From an uncultured Rubrivivax sp. (GTDB lineage: Bacteria > Pseudomonadota > Gammaproteobacteria > Burkholderiales > Burkholderiaceae_C): a stretch of DNA of 11,960 bases. This document shows, piece after piece, positions 1 through 7,220 of the stretch. The stretch is taken from contig CALJUI010000119.1 in the NCBI GenBank assembly GCA_937975735.1, positions 1-11,960 on the forward strand, written 5' to 3'. The position numbers and the translations under genes are program-made. The notes beneath the pieces are model-generated. The model made no database searches, was not told where the DNA came from, and saw nothing but the letters and a program-made list of their open reading frames with translations. Each line of letters starts with the position of its first letter. Within the stretch, counting starts at the first letter, position 1.

Positions 1-1575
1 GAGCGCGACGATCCCGCGGTCTACTCGTCGGCCCCCGGGGCGGCCTTGCCCGGCGCGGTGGAGGCCGCGGCAGTCACCCGGCACACGCTGCTGCTCGACG
101 GCCGCACGCTCGCCTACACCGCCACCGCCGGCCACCTGATCGCCCGCGCGCCCGGCACCGGCGCGGCGCAGGCCAGCGTGTTCTACGTGGCCTACACGCT
201 CGACGGCGCCGATCCGGCGACCCGCCCGGTGACCTTCTTCTACAACGGCGGCCCCGGCTCGGCCAGTCTGTGGCTGCAGCTCGGCTCGTTCGGCCCGAAG
301 CGGCTCGTCACCGGCGTCCCGGCCACGACCGCAGCGCGCCCGTTCCCGCTCGCCGACAACGCCGACAGCCTGCTCGATGCGACGGACATGGTCTTCGTCA
401 ACGCGGTCGGCAGCGGGCGGTCGCAGGCCATCGCGCCCTTCGTCAATCAGTCGTTCTGGGGCGTCGACCGCGATGCCGAGCTGTTCCGCGACTTCATCAT
501 CCGCTACCTGCAGGTCAACGCCCGCACCGCCTCGCCGAAGTTCCTCTACGGCGAGAGCTACGGCGGCCCGCGCAGCGCGGTGCTGGCGCGCCGGCTGCAG
601 GACGCCGGCGTGATGCTCGACGGCGTCGTGCTGCAGTCGCCGGCGCTGGACTACCACAACAACTGCGGCGTCGGCGGCAGCGCCACCGCCAGCTGCGCCG
701 GCTACCTGCCCAGCTACGCCGCGGTCGGGGCCTGGCACCGCCTGACGACGCCGGTGCCCGCCGACCTCGACGCCTGGCTCGCCGGCGCGCGCGACTACGC
801 GCTCGACCCCTACGGCCCGGCGGTGAACGCCTACCGCGCCGGCGGCACGGCGGCGCCGCCGCTGTGGCAGCCGCTGGCCGACCTGAGCGGGGCCCCGGCC
901 ACGCTGTGGGCTGCCAGCTTCGACCTCGACCCGGGCCGCGACCGCACCACCCTCATCTCCGGCCAGCTGATCGGCCGCTACGACGGCCGCATGCTGGCGC
1001 CCCTGGGCAGCGCGCTGGCCGCCGAGGGCGACCCGTCCAGCACCTGGATCACCGCCTCGTTCGAGGCGGCGATCAACACCTACCTGCGCGACACGCTGCG
1101 CTACCGCAACGCCTCCACCTACGTGCTGTTCAGCAACGCGATCCAGCACTGGGACTTCAGCCACGCCGGCCGCGCGCTGCCCGACACCGTGCCCGACCTG
1201 CAGGCGGCCTTGGCACAGAACGCCTCCCTGCGCGTGCTGTCGATCAGCGGCGTGCACGACCTGGCCACGCCCTTCCACGTCACCGAGCAGGACCTGGCGC
1301 GGCTGGCCTCGCCGCGCGTGCAGATCCGCAATTACCCCGGCGGTCACATGAGCTTCCTCGACGACGGCACCCGGCCGCGCCAGCGCGCCGACCTGCAGGC
1401 CTTCTATGCCGGCACGCTGGCCGCGCGGCCGGCGCGAGAGGCGCCGAAGCTGCGCACGCCGGTGCCCGGCGCCGACCGCGCCGGCACGCCGCCGACCGCT
1501 GGCAGCCAGCCGCTGGTGATCGAACCGGCGATTCAGACCGACCGGCGCGACCCCTGGGTGCCGCCGCGGCGCTGA
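1..1575 (+). CDS. S10 family serine carboxypeptidase-like peptidase (5' end cut by window edge)
   Basis: This encodes most of a peptidase of the S10 (carboxypeptidase Y-like) alpha/beta-hydrolase family, which removes C-terminal residues from peptides and in bacteria is usually exported. The reading frame is open from base 1, so the true start and any signal peptide lie outside the window; the first in-frame start-like codon, TTG at 46, is not convincing. Visible family marks are the oxyanion-hole motif NGGPGSAS (244-267), the nucleophile motif GESYGG with Ser at 556-558, the catalytic Asp in GVHDLATP (codon 1258-1260) and the catalytic His in YPGGHMSF (codon 1345-1347). The order Ser, Asp, His and their spacing suit an intact enzyme. 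A proline- and arginine-rich tail of roughly 50 residues follows the conserved part. The gene converges on the cupin gene with only 6 bases between stop codons. The family call is firm; substrate and export are inferred. Confidence 0.93.
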   Translation, partial: ERDDPAVYSSAPGAALPGAVEAAAVTRHTLLLDGRTLAYTATAGHLIARAPGTGAAQASVFYVAYTLDGADPATRPVTFFYNGGPGSASLWLQLGSFGPKRLVTGVPATTAARPFPLADNADSLLDATDMVFVNAVGSGRSQAIAPFVNQSFWGVDRDAELFRDFIIRYLQVNARTASPKFLYGESYGGPRSAVLARRLQDAGVMLDGVVLQSPALDYHNNCGVGGSATASCAGYLPSYAAVGAWHRLTTPVPADLDAWLAGARDYALDPYGPAVNAYRAGGTAAPPLWQPLADLSGAPATLWAASFDLDPGRDRTTLISGQLIGRYDGRMLAPLGSALAAEGDPSSTWITASFEAAINTYLRDTLRYRNASTYVLFSNAIQHWDFSHAGRALPDTVPDLQAALAQNASLRVLSISGVHDLATPFHVTEQDLARLASPRVQIRNYPGGHMSFLDDGTRPRQRADLQAFYAGTLAARPAREAPKLRTPVPGADRAGTPPTAGSQPLVIEPAIQTDRRDPWVPPRR

Positions 1576-1581
1576 TCCGTC

Positions 1582-1935
1582 CTACTTCGGCGTCTTCAGC
1601 TCGACCATGATCACGTGTGTCGGCGTCGTGCCGATGTTCTCGCCGATATGGGTCTGCGCCGGCGACCACATCACGTCGCCGGCCTTGAACTCGCGCATCA
1701 GCACCTTGCCGTCGGGCAGGTGGATCTTGCGCTTGAAGGGCCCCATCGCGTAGAGCACGAAGTTCGGGTGCTGGTGCTGGTGGGTCTTTTCGCCCGGCAC
1801 GTCGCGGTACTCGAGCACGCGCACCTTGTCGTTCTCGAGCAGGACCTTGTACTTGTCGCCATCGGTGGCGGCGGGGTCCTGGGCGCAGGCGGCGCCGGCC
1901 AGCAGGGCCGAGCCGAGAATCAGGGCAGCTTTCAT
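1582..1935 (-). CDS. Small secreted cupin-domain protein
   Basis: A 117-residue single-domain cupin. Residues 1-18 form a signal peptide (Lys2, hydrophobic stretch, A-C-A cleavage site before Gln19), so the mature protein is probably periplasmic. The Cys before the cleavage site lacks a proper lipobox, so a lipoprotein is less likely. Cupin motif 1 is seen as GEKTHQHQHPNF (about 48-59), giving the metal-binding histidines. Motif 2 is GDVMWSPAQTHIGEN (about 86-100), with another histidine. Many such proteins bind one divalent metal, but which reaction this one performs, if any, cannot be read from the sequence. The ATG at 1935 is chosen because GGAG lies 6 bases upstream and the signal peptide begins there; an in-frame ATG 12 bases earlier overlaps that site. 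It follows the large regulator gene on the same strand after 74 bases and may be co-transcribed with it. Confidence 0.88.
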   Translation of the reverse strand: MKAALILGSALLAGAACAQDPAATDGDKYKVLLENDKVRVLEYRDVPGEKTHQHQHPNFVLYAMGPFKRKIHLPDGKVLMREFKAGDVMWSPAQTHIGENIGTTPTHVIMVELKTPK

Positions 1936-1941
1936 CGGGAT

Positions 1942-1945
1942 CTCC
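1942..1945 (-). promoter_or_regulatory. Ribosome binding site of the cupin gene
   Basis: On the minus strand GGAG lies 6 bases before the ATG at 1935. It decides the start against the upstream in-frame ATG at 1945-1947, which would begin within this site. The leader hairpin at 1949-1976 ends three bases upstream of it. Confidence 0.6.
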
Positions 1946-1948
1946 ATG

Positions 1949-1976
1949 GTCAGGGTGGGAAGGCCTCCAGCCTGAC
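1949..1976 (-). repeat. Inverted repeat / hairpin in the regulator-cupin intergenic region
   Basis: A perfect 6-base inverted repeat (GTCAGG / CCTGAC) has a 16-base interior in which further pairs (TGG with CCA) can form after one C-C mismatch, giving a stem of about nine pairs. It lies between the end of the regulator gene and the ribosome binding site of the cupin gene. There is no T-run after it, so it is not a classical intrinsic terminator. It could be a processing site, a 3'-end stabiliser, a weak attenuator or chance in GC-rich DNA. Confidence 0.4.
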
Positions 1977-2009
1977 GCCGGAGCTCCCACGGATCGCATA
2001 GAGATTCGT

Positions 2010-5000
2010 TCAGCCGGACTGCAGCGCGGCGGCCAGCGCTTCGGTCGCGGCCGCCGGCGGCACGCCGCGCAGCAGCCCCAGCTGGCGGCGACAGTGCCGG
2101 TAGGCCTCCAGCGCCTCGGCCGAACGGCCCAGTCCGGCCAGCGTGCGCATCAGGCGCTGGGTCAGCGGTTCGGCCAGCGGGTCCTGCTCGAGCGCACGGC
2201 GGTAGATCGCCACCGCGGCCTCGGCCTGGCCGCCCCGATCGAGCCGTTCGCCGATCGATCCCAGCGCGCGCAGCCAGCGCGCGTGCCAGCGGTCGCGGGC
2301 GGCGAGCAGCGCGGGCAGCGCCTCGTCGCCGGCGAACAACGGGCCGGCGGTCAGGTCGAGTAGGCGGGCCGCCAGTGCGCCGAGCCCCGGGTCGCCTTCG
2401 AGCGGCGCATCTTCCGCCCGCTCGATCAGGCTGTCGGCGGCACGAAGATCGGTCCAGCAGGCACCGGCGTTCAGGCTCAGGGTGCCGGACCGCAGCAGCA
2501 GCGCATGGTCGCTGCCCAGGCGTTTGCGCAGCCGGTGCAGCGCGTTGTCGAAGGACTTGCGGGCGAGATCGCCCTCGGCGTCGGGCCACAGCGCGGCGGC
2601 CAGCGCGTCGACCGGCGCCGCGCCGCCGGCGGCGAGCGTCAGCTTCAGCAGCTCGGTCGGCTTGCGTCCTTCCTTGCGCGGCGGCGGTGCGTCGTCGTCC
2701 TCGCGCTCGATCGTGAAGCGACCGAAGCAGCGCAGCTTCAATGCCCAGGGCCAGCGTTCGTCGGCCCCGTCTGGCGCGGCCAGCGCGTGGCGGCGCACGA
2801 TACGCCGGCACAGCGCGGGCTCGATGCCGTCGGCCAGCGCGCGTGCCACCAGCCGCGGCATCAGGCCGGCACAGCTGTAGGGCAGCGGCCCGAAGTCGTA
2901 GCCGTGCGCCTGCGCGATGCCAAGTCCCTGCTGCAGCGCCGCGCGACAGCGCGGCACGTCGCCGCGGCGGTCGGCGAGGTCGGCCTCGACCAGCGCCTCG
3001 ATCCAGTGGTGCCAGGGGCCCGCTCGCTGGAACGGGTGCGCACGCGCCTCGGCGAGCGAGGTGTCGGCGGCGTCGAACTGGCCGACCTCGGTCTGCGCCA
3101 GCGCGCGGCCGATCAGCGCGATGTGCTCGCGCAGCGGCCAGCCGCTGGCCTGGCCGCTGGCGACCGCATCGTTCATCAGCCGCAGCGCCATCGCGCCGTC
3201 GCCGTCGAGCAGTGCGAGCATGCCGCGCTGGAACGACCAGGTCGTCGCGTCGGTGAAGTTGGCCGGGTCGAGCCAGCGCGCGGCGTCGTCGGGGTGGCGT
3301 CGCGCCACCGGGGCGTCGCGCGCCGCCACCGGCGCCAACGCGACCAGCGGGTGCGCCTGGGCCAGCAGCGGGCGGCGCCCGGCGGCCAGCGCGAGCGCCT
3401 GCTGCGAGGCCGCCAGCGCCCGGTCGGCGCGGCCGAGCAGCGAGTCGACCAGCACGACGATGCTCAGCCAGCGCAGTCGCGTCGCCGGCGCGACGCTGGC
3501 ATCGCCGCCGAGGCGGTCGAGCTTGAGCAGCAGCCGGTCCAGCCGAGCCAACTGGCCGGTCCACAGCAGGTAGAAGGCGAGCGTGCCGAGCAGCAGGCGC
3601 TGGTGGTGCGCCAGCGGCTGCTCGAGCAGGGCCTCGGCGCGGTCGGCCAGCCCCGCGGTGCGCGGGTCGTCGGTGCGCAGGTGCACGTAGGCGGCGAGCA
3701 GGCCGGGCAGCACGCGCAGGTCGGCGTCGGGGTCGGCGCCGAAGCGGTGCGCATCGATGCCGGCCTCGAGCACCGGCAGCCAGGGCGCGAGCGCGTCGAA
3801 GCGGTCGCCGAGGAAGACGATCGCATCGGCCGCCGCCGCCGCGCAGCGGAAGGACCCGACGGGATCGCCCGCGGCCAGGAAGCCGGCGTGGGCGCGGGCC
3901 AGCGTCTGCAATGCGTGCGCCGGCTCGTCGGCGGCCTCGGCGTGGCCGAGCCAGTAGAGCAGCGTCGGGTCGGCGGCTTGCAGAGCCTGCGGCAGGCGGC
4001 CGATCCACTGGCGCAGGTTGTCGCCGCGGCCGTCGGCGACGAGCTGGGCGGCCTGCGCGCGCAGCAGCGCCGCTGCGTCGGCGTCGGCGCCGAGGTCGAG
4101 CAGGCGGGGGATCGCCTCGTCGGCCCGGCCGCCGTCGGCAAGCAACCGGGCCGCCTCGCGTCGCCAGCCGGCGAGCCGGTCGGCCGGTTCGTCGGCCTGC
4201 GCACGCGCCTGCAGGTAGGACGCGAACAGCATGTGGAAGGTGTAGACCGGCTCCGGCCCCGCGCGCACTTCGGTGAACAGGCTGCGCCGCGCGAGGTCGG
4301 CCAGCAGGCGCGGCGCCTCGGCGTCGCCGCTGATCGCCACGGCCATCGACGCGCTGGCCGCGGGCAGGCAGGACACCGCCATCAGCGTGTGCACCTCGCG
4401 CTGATCCAGGTCGTCGAGCACGTCGGCGGCGAAGAGTGCGAACAGGCGGTCGACCGCGGCGTCGCTGTCGGGCTGCGCCTGCGGACCGTCCGCCGCCGTG
4501 CCGGCCAGCAGCAGCGTCATCGCCGCCGCCCAGCCGCCGGACAGGGCCTGCAAGGTGCGCGCGTCCCAGTCCCGCCCATGCAGGGCGATCAGCTGCTGCG
4601 TCTCGGCCGCCGTGAAGCGCAGCGCGCCGCTGTCGATCACACCCAGCCGCTCGCTCGCCAGCGCGGCGACGAAGCTCGGCGGCGGCGCGGCCCGGCTGAT
4701 GCCGATCAGGCGCGCGCCGGCCGGCCATCCCTCCAGTGCCGCGGCCATGCCGGCCAGCAGCTCGGTGTCGATCGACTGCAAGTTGTCCAGCACCAGCGTC
4801 CACGGGGGGGCCAAGCGCGCAGCCAACGCGAGCAGGCGCCGCTGCAGCAGGCCGGCCGGGTCGCGCAGGTCGTCGACGGTCGGTGCGGGTAGGCGCCAGC
4901 GCCGCCCGAGCGCGTGCCTGCAGAGCTGGTCGACGTGGTGGATCAAGGTCGTCGGCTGGGCATCGGCCTCGTCGAGCTGCAGCCAAAGCGTCGGCGAGTC

Positions 5001-5192
5001 GGCGTCGGCGCGGTAGGTGGCGATCAGCGTGCTCTTGCCGAACCCGGCCGGACCGTAGATCCAGGTCGCCGGACGCGATGCGCAGGCGTCGAGCTGCAGG
5101 AACAGCCGTTCGCGCGGAATCGCCCGGCCATGGCGCGGCGGGCTCAGCGGGGCGGGGGCGCCCGGGGACCTGCGACGGCGCGTCGACGGCAT
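2010..5192 (-). CDS. Large ATP-dependent transcriptional regulator: STAND/MalT-like ATPase with C-terminal winged helix and BTAD domain
   Basis: A 1060-residue cytoplasmic signal-transducing regulator. The N-terminal part resembles MalT-type STAND ATPases, with a PRERL-like stretch at about 26-30, Walker A GPAGFGKST at 47-55 and Walker B TLVLDNLQ at about 132-139. A long alanine/leucine-rich helical region (about 350-800) looks like TPR-type sensor repeats. From about 818 a winged-helix DNA-binding domain of the OmpR/SARP kind begins (LKLRCFGRF, then KSFDNALHRLRKRLG around 880). It is followed by a bacterial transcriptional activator domain (BTAD) to the end, including EAVAIYRRALEQDP. By family knowledge, ATP and an unknown inducer switch such proteins into DNA-binding oligomers. 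The ATG at 5192 is the first start after an in-frame TAG and lacks a clear ribosome binding site, so translation may be leaderless or weak. It is divergent from the YdjM-like gene and 74 bases upstream of the cupin gene. Target genes are unknown; autoregulation and control of neighbours are inference. Confidence 0.88.
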   Translation of the reverse strand: MPSTRRRRSPGAPAPLSPPRHGRAIPRERLFLQLDACASRPATWIYGPAGFGKSTLIATYRADADSPTLWLQLDEADAQPTTLIHHVDQLCRHALGRRWRLPAPTVDDLRDPAGLLQRRLLALAARLAPPWTLVLDNLQSIDTELLAGMAAALEGWPAGARLIGISRAAPPPSFVAALASERLGVIDSGALRFTAAETQQLIALHGRDWDARTLQALSGGWAAAMTLLLAGTAADGPQAQPDSDAAVDRLFALFAADVLDDLDQREVHTLMAVSCLPAASASMAVAISGDAEAPRLLADLARRSLFTEVRAGPEPVYTFHMLFASYLQARAQADEPADRLAGWRREAARLLADGGRADEAIPRLLDLGADADAAALLRAQAAQLVADGRGDNLRQWIGRLPQALQAADPTLLYWLGHAEAADEPAHALQTLARAHAGFLAAGDPVGSFRCAAAAADAIVFLGDRFDALAPWLPVLEAGIDAHRFGADPDADLRVLPGLLAAYVHLRTDDPRTAGLADRAEALLEQPLAHHQRLLLGTLAFYLLWTGQLARLDRLLLKLDRLGGDASVAPATRLRWLSIVVLVDSLLGRADRALAASQQALALAAGRRPLLAQAHPLVALAPVAARDAPVARRHPDDAARWLDPANFTDATTWSFQRGMLALLDGDGAMALRLMNDAVASGQASGWPLREHIALIGRALAQTEVGQFDAADTSLAEARAHPFQRAGPWHHWIEALVEADLADRRGDVPRCRAALQQGLGIAQAHGYDFGPLPYSCAGLMPRLVARALADGIEPALCRRIVRRHALAAPDGADERWPWALKLRCFGRFTIEREDDDAPPPRKEGRKPTELLKLTLAAGGAAPVDALAAALWPDAEGDLARKSFDNALHRLRKRLGSDHALLLRSGTLSLNAGACWTDLRAADSLIERAEDAPLEGDPGLGALAARLLDLTAGPLFAGDEALPALLAARDRWHARWLRALGSIGERLDRGGQAEAAVAIYRRALEQDPLAEPLTQRLMRTLAGLGRSAEALEAYRHCRRQLGLLRGVPPAAATEALAAALQSG

Positions 5193-5258
5193 CGGGCGAT
5201 GCTAGCGGGATTCACCCGAGCGCGAGGGGCATTTGCCGCAGCGGTGAGAATCGGGTGA
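5192..5258. promoter_or_regulatory. Divergent promoter region with three TCGGGYGA-type octamers
   Basis: The 65-base gap between the divergent regulator and hydrolase genes must hold promoters for both directions unless they start within genes. An octamer occurs as TCGGGCGA at 5192-5199 (+), as TCGGGTGA on the minus strand at 5212-5219, and as TCGGGTGA at 5251-5258 (+). The outer two overlap the two start codons and lie in a longer near-repeat (ATCGGGCGATGC and ATCGGGTGATGG, 10 of 12 identical). The inner and right copies make a perfect 8-base inverted repeat with 31 bases between. This arrangement would suit operator sites for the adjacent regulator, but no binding evidence is visible and no clear -35/-10 pair was recognised. 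Confidence 0.4.
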
Positions 5259-6247
5259 TGGATTCGCTTTCCCAGGCCGCGCTCGGCGCCGCGGTCGGCA
5301 TGGCCGTGATGGGCCGGCGCACCGCGCTGTGGAAGTCGGCCGCCTGGGGCGCGGTGTGCGGCACGCTGCCCGACCTGGACGCGCTGATCGACCACGGCGA
5401 CCCGGTGTCGAACATGACCTTCCACCGCGCCGAGACGCACGCGCTGTTCTGGCTGACGCTGGCGGCGCCGCCGATCGCCGCGCTGATCGCGCGGCTGTCC
5501 GGCGAATGGGCGCAGTGGCGCCGCTGGTGGCTGGCGGTATGGCTGGTGCTGGTCACCCACCCGCTGCTCGACGGCATGACGGTCTACGGCACGCAGCTGC
5601 TGTTGCCCTTCACCGATCATCCGTTCGGCCTGGGCAGCATCTTCATCATCGACCCGATGTACACGCTGCCGCTGCTCGTCGGGCTCGCGCTCGCGCTGCG
5701 CCGTGGCGGCGAGCGCGGGCTGGCCTGGAACCGCGCCGGCCTGGTCGCCAGTTGCGCCTACCTCGCCTGGACCGCGGTCGTGCAGAGCCTCGTCCGCGCC
5801 GATGTCGAGGATGCGCTGGCGGCGCAGGGCGTGGACGTGCAGCAGGTGCTGGTCACGCCGGCGCCGTTCAACACGCTGCTGTGGCGCATCGTCGCGATCA
5901 CGCCGGACGACCGCTACCTCGAGGGCTTCCGGTCGCTGCTCGACGGCGACCGTGCGGTGCGCCTGGACCCGTTCGACCGCGGCACGCCGCCGCCGGCGCC
6001 GCTGGCCGAACGCTGGCACCTGCAGCGCATGATGTGGTTCACGCAGGGTTTCTACAAGCTTCGGTCGGCCGGCGACGCGGTGGTCATCACCGACCTGCGC
6101 ATGGGCCAGGAGCCGCAGTACGTGTTCTCGTTCAAGATCCCGCCGACCGGGCTGCCGCAGTCGGTCGGTGGCCGGCTCGACATCGAGCGTGGCCTGCGCT
6201 GGCTGGGGCCACGCATGTTCGGCGCCGATCTGCCGCCGCCGCGCTGA
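5258..6247 (+). CDS. YdjM-like inner-membrane metal-dependent hydrolase
   Basis: A 329-residue protein of the YdjM/DUF457-type membrane-bound metal-dependent hydrolase family. The N-terminus MDSLSQAALGAAVG is typical of the family's start, which supports the ATG at 5258 although the ribosome binding site is weak. Conserved polar positions that could hold metal lie among hydrophobic segments: LPDLDALID (37-45), HRAETH (56-61), THPLLDGMTVYGTQ (100-113) and FIIDPMYT (129-136), giving His56, His61, His101, Asp105 and Asp132. Membrane segments are likely near 62-80, 90-104, 128-147 and 160-178. Residues from about 180 onward form a soluble C-terminal part of about 150 residues. The substrate is unknown; some relatives are discussed as hydrolases only by fold. 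It is the first gene of a plus-strand series, with 43 bases before the next gene, and may share its transcript. Confidence 0.85.
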   Translation: MDSLSQAALGAAVGMAVMGRRTALWKSAAWGAVCGTLPDLDALIDHGDPVSNMTFHRAETHALFWLTLAAPPIAALIARLSGEWAQWRRWWLAVWLVLVTHPLLDGMTVYGTQLLLPFTDHPFGLGSIFIIDPMYTLPLLVGLALALRRGGERGLAWNRAGLVASCAYLAWTAVVQSLVRADVEDALAAQGVDVQQVLVTPAPFNTLLWRIVAITPDDRYLEGFRSLLDGDRAVRLDPFDRGTPPPAPLAERWHLQRMMWFTQGFYKLRSAGDAVVITDLRMGQEPQYVFSFKIPPTGLPQSVGGRLDIERGLRWLGPRMFGADLPPPR

Positions 6248-6290
6248 GGGCGCCTTGCCGCAGAATGCGTGCAGCACAGGCGGACGCACG

Positions 6291-7220
6291 ATGTCGACAT
6301 CCGGGAGGGCGCAGGGCGCGTACAGGCGCCGGTTCGAGCAGGACGGCCTGACGGTCGACGCCAGCGGCCGCGCCGACGACGGCGTGCTCGACGCCTTCTA
6401 CCCCGCCTACGACGCGGCCTTCGTGCTGCCGAACGAGAAGGAGACGCTCGACGGCTTTCGCGACTGCCTGGCGCTGAACCGCGGGCCCGGGCACGCCCGG
6501 CTGGCACGGCAGTTCGGCGCCTACCAGGAGGTCGTCTGCGTCGTCCGCGACGGTGGGACCGGGCCCGTGCTCGGCGGCGCGAACTTCCTGCTGCTGCACG
6601 ACCTCGACGGCCGGCCCGGGGCGCCGTCGCAGCCCTCGCTGAACCTCAACTACCTGTTCGTGGACCGCGCCGTGCGCGGACGCGGGCTGTCGCGCACGGT
6701 GCTGCGCGCCTGCCTGCGGATCTGCGCCGACGAGGCCGGTTCGGCGCTCGCGCCGCTGTGCTTCCTGGAACTCAACGACCCGTTCCGGCTGACGCCCGAG
6801 GCCTATCGGCTCGACAGCGAGCACGCCGGCATCGACCAGCTGGCGCGGCTCGGCTACTGGGCCGGGCTGCACGCGGCGGTGCTGGACTGGGTCTACGTGC
6901 AGCCGGCGCTGTCCGCCGACCAGGCCGACGATCACACGCTGGCCTACGCGCTGCTCGACCCCCGGCGGCCGTCGCTGCCGGCCAGGCTGCTGCTGGCCCA
7001 CCTCGAGCGCTTCTTCGCGATCTCGGTGCTCAAGGGTGCGGCGCCGGTCGACAGCCCCAGCGCCCAGCGGCAGCTGCAGGCCCTGCGCGCGATGGCCGAT
7101 CGGGGCGAGGCGGTCGCGCTGCTGCCGCTGGCGCCGGCGCTCGGCCAGCTGCCGGCCCTGCTTCGAGGGGACGGGCCCCGGCCGGCGCGGCTGGCCGATG
7201 CGCTGAAGGAGACCGGATGA
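6291..7220 (+). CDS. GNAT-like acyltransferase-domain protein
   Basis: A 309-residue protein whose middle part matches the GNAT N-acetyltransferase fold. The strand NYLFVDRAVRGRGLSRTVLR (120-139) contains the acetyl-CoA pyrophosphate-binding loop as RGRGLS (129-134). A following strand CFLELNDPF (157-165) and the region RLGYWAG...WVYVQPALS (186-208) fit motif B and the end of the domain. About 100 further residues (210-309) are helical and belong to no domain I recognise. The ATG at 6291 is preferred because the upstream in-frame codons run into the previous gene; an AGGCGGA stretch lies about 8 bases upstream. Its last codons overlap the next gene by ATGA, so the two products are probably made in a coupled way and act together. 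The acceptor substrate is not identifiable; a protein or small-molecule amine is possible. Confidence 0.75.
   Translation: MSTSGRAQGAYRRRFEQDGLTVDASGRADDGVLDAFYPAYDAAFVLPNEKETLDGFRDCLALNRGPGHARLARQFGAYQEVVCVVRDGGTGPVLGGANFLLLHDLDGRPGAPSQPSLNLNYLFVDRAVRGRGLSRTVLRACLRICADEAGSALAPLCFLELNDPFRLTPEAYRLDSEHAGIDQLARLGYWAGLHAAVLDWVYVQPALSADQADDHTLAYALLDPRRPSLPARLLLAHLERFFAISVLKGAAPVDSPSAQRQLQALRAMADRGEAVALLPLAPALGQLPALLRGDGPRPARLADALKETG
7206..7211 (+). promoter_or_regulatory. Ribosome binding site of the 597-residue membrane protein gene
   Basis: AAGGAG lies inside the end of the acetyltransferase gene, 5 bases before the ATG at 7217. It fixes the start of the downstream gene, whose frame is open far upstream by chance. 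Together with the ATGA overlap it indicates translational coupling with independent initiation capacity. Confidence 0.75.

Noticed and set aside
46..48. TTG at 46 as start of the peptidase gene.
   Set aside because: The frame is open to base 1, there is no ribosome binding site before it, and S10 enzymes normally have more N-terminal sequence including a signal peptide.
1576..1581. The 6-base gap between the convergent peptidase and cupin genes, considered as a terminator.
   Set aside because: No inverted repeat or T-run could be found at the junction.
4803..4811. A run of G residues in the regulator gene, considered as a frameshift or slippage site.
   Set aside because: The minus-strand frame continues through it with a sensible Pro-Pro-Trp before Walker B, so the gene is intact as read.
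2505..4892. A plus-strand open frame of nearly 800 codons antisense to the regulator.
   Set aside because: Its translation is rich in Arg, Gln, Gly and Val with no recognisable motif. It mirrors the codon bias of the real minus-strand gene.
1582..4986. A very long open frame (over 1100 codons) on the minus strand running from the cupin gene upstream through most of the regulator gene in another frame.
   Set aside because: Upstream of the cupin start it translates to low-complexity Arg/Ala/Pro sequence without domains. Absence of stop codons in a shifted frame is expected at this GC content, and the regulator frame explains the region fully.
6269..7216. An upstream extension of the 597-residue protein through the whole acetyltransferase gene.
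   Set aside because: The extension is low-complexity Arg/Ala sequence in the shadow of the GNAT gene; the AAGGAG site and ATGA overlap fix the start at 7217.
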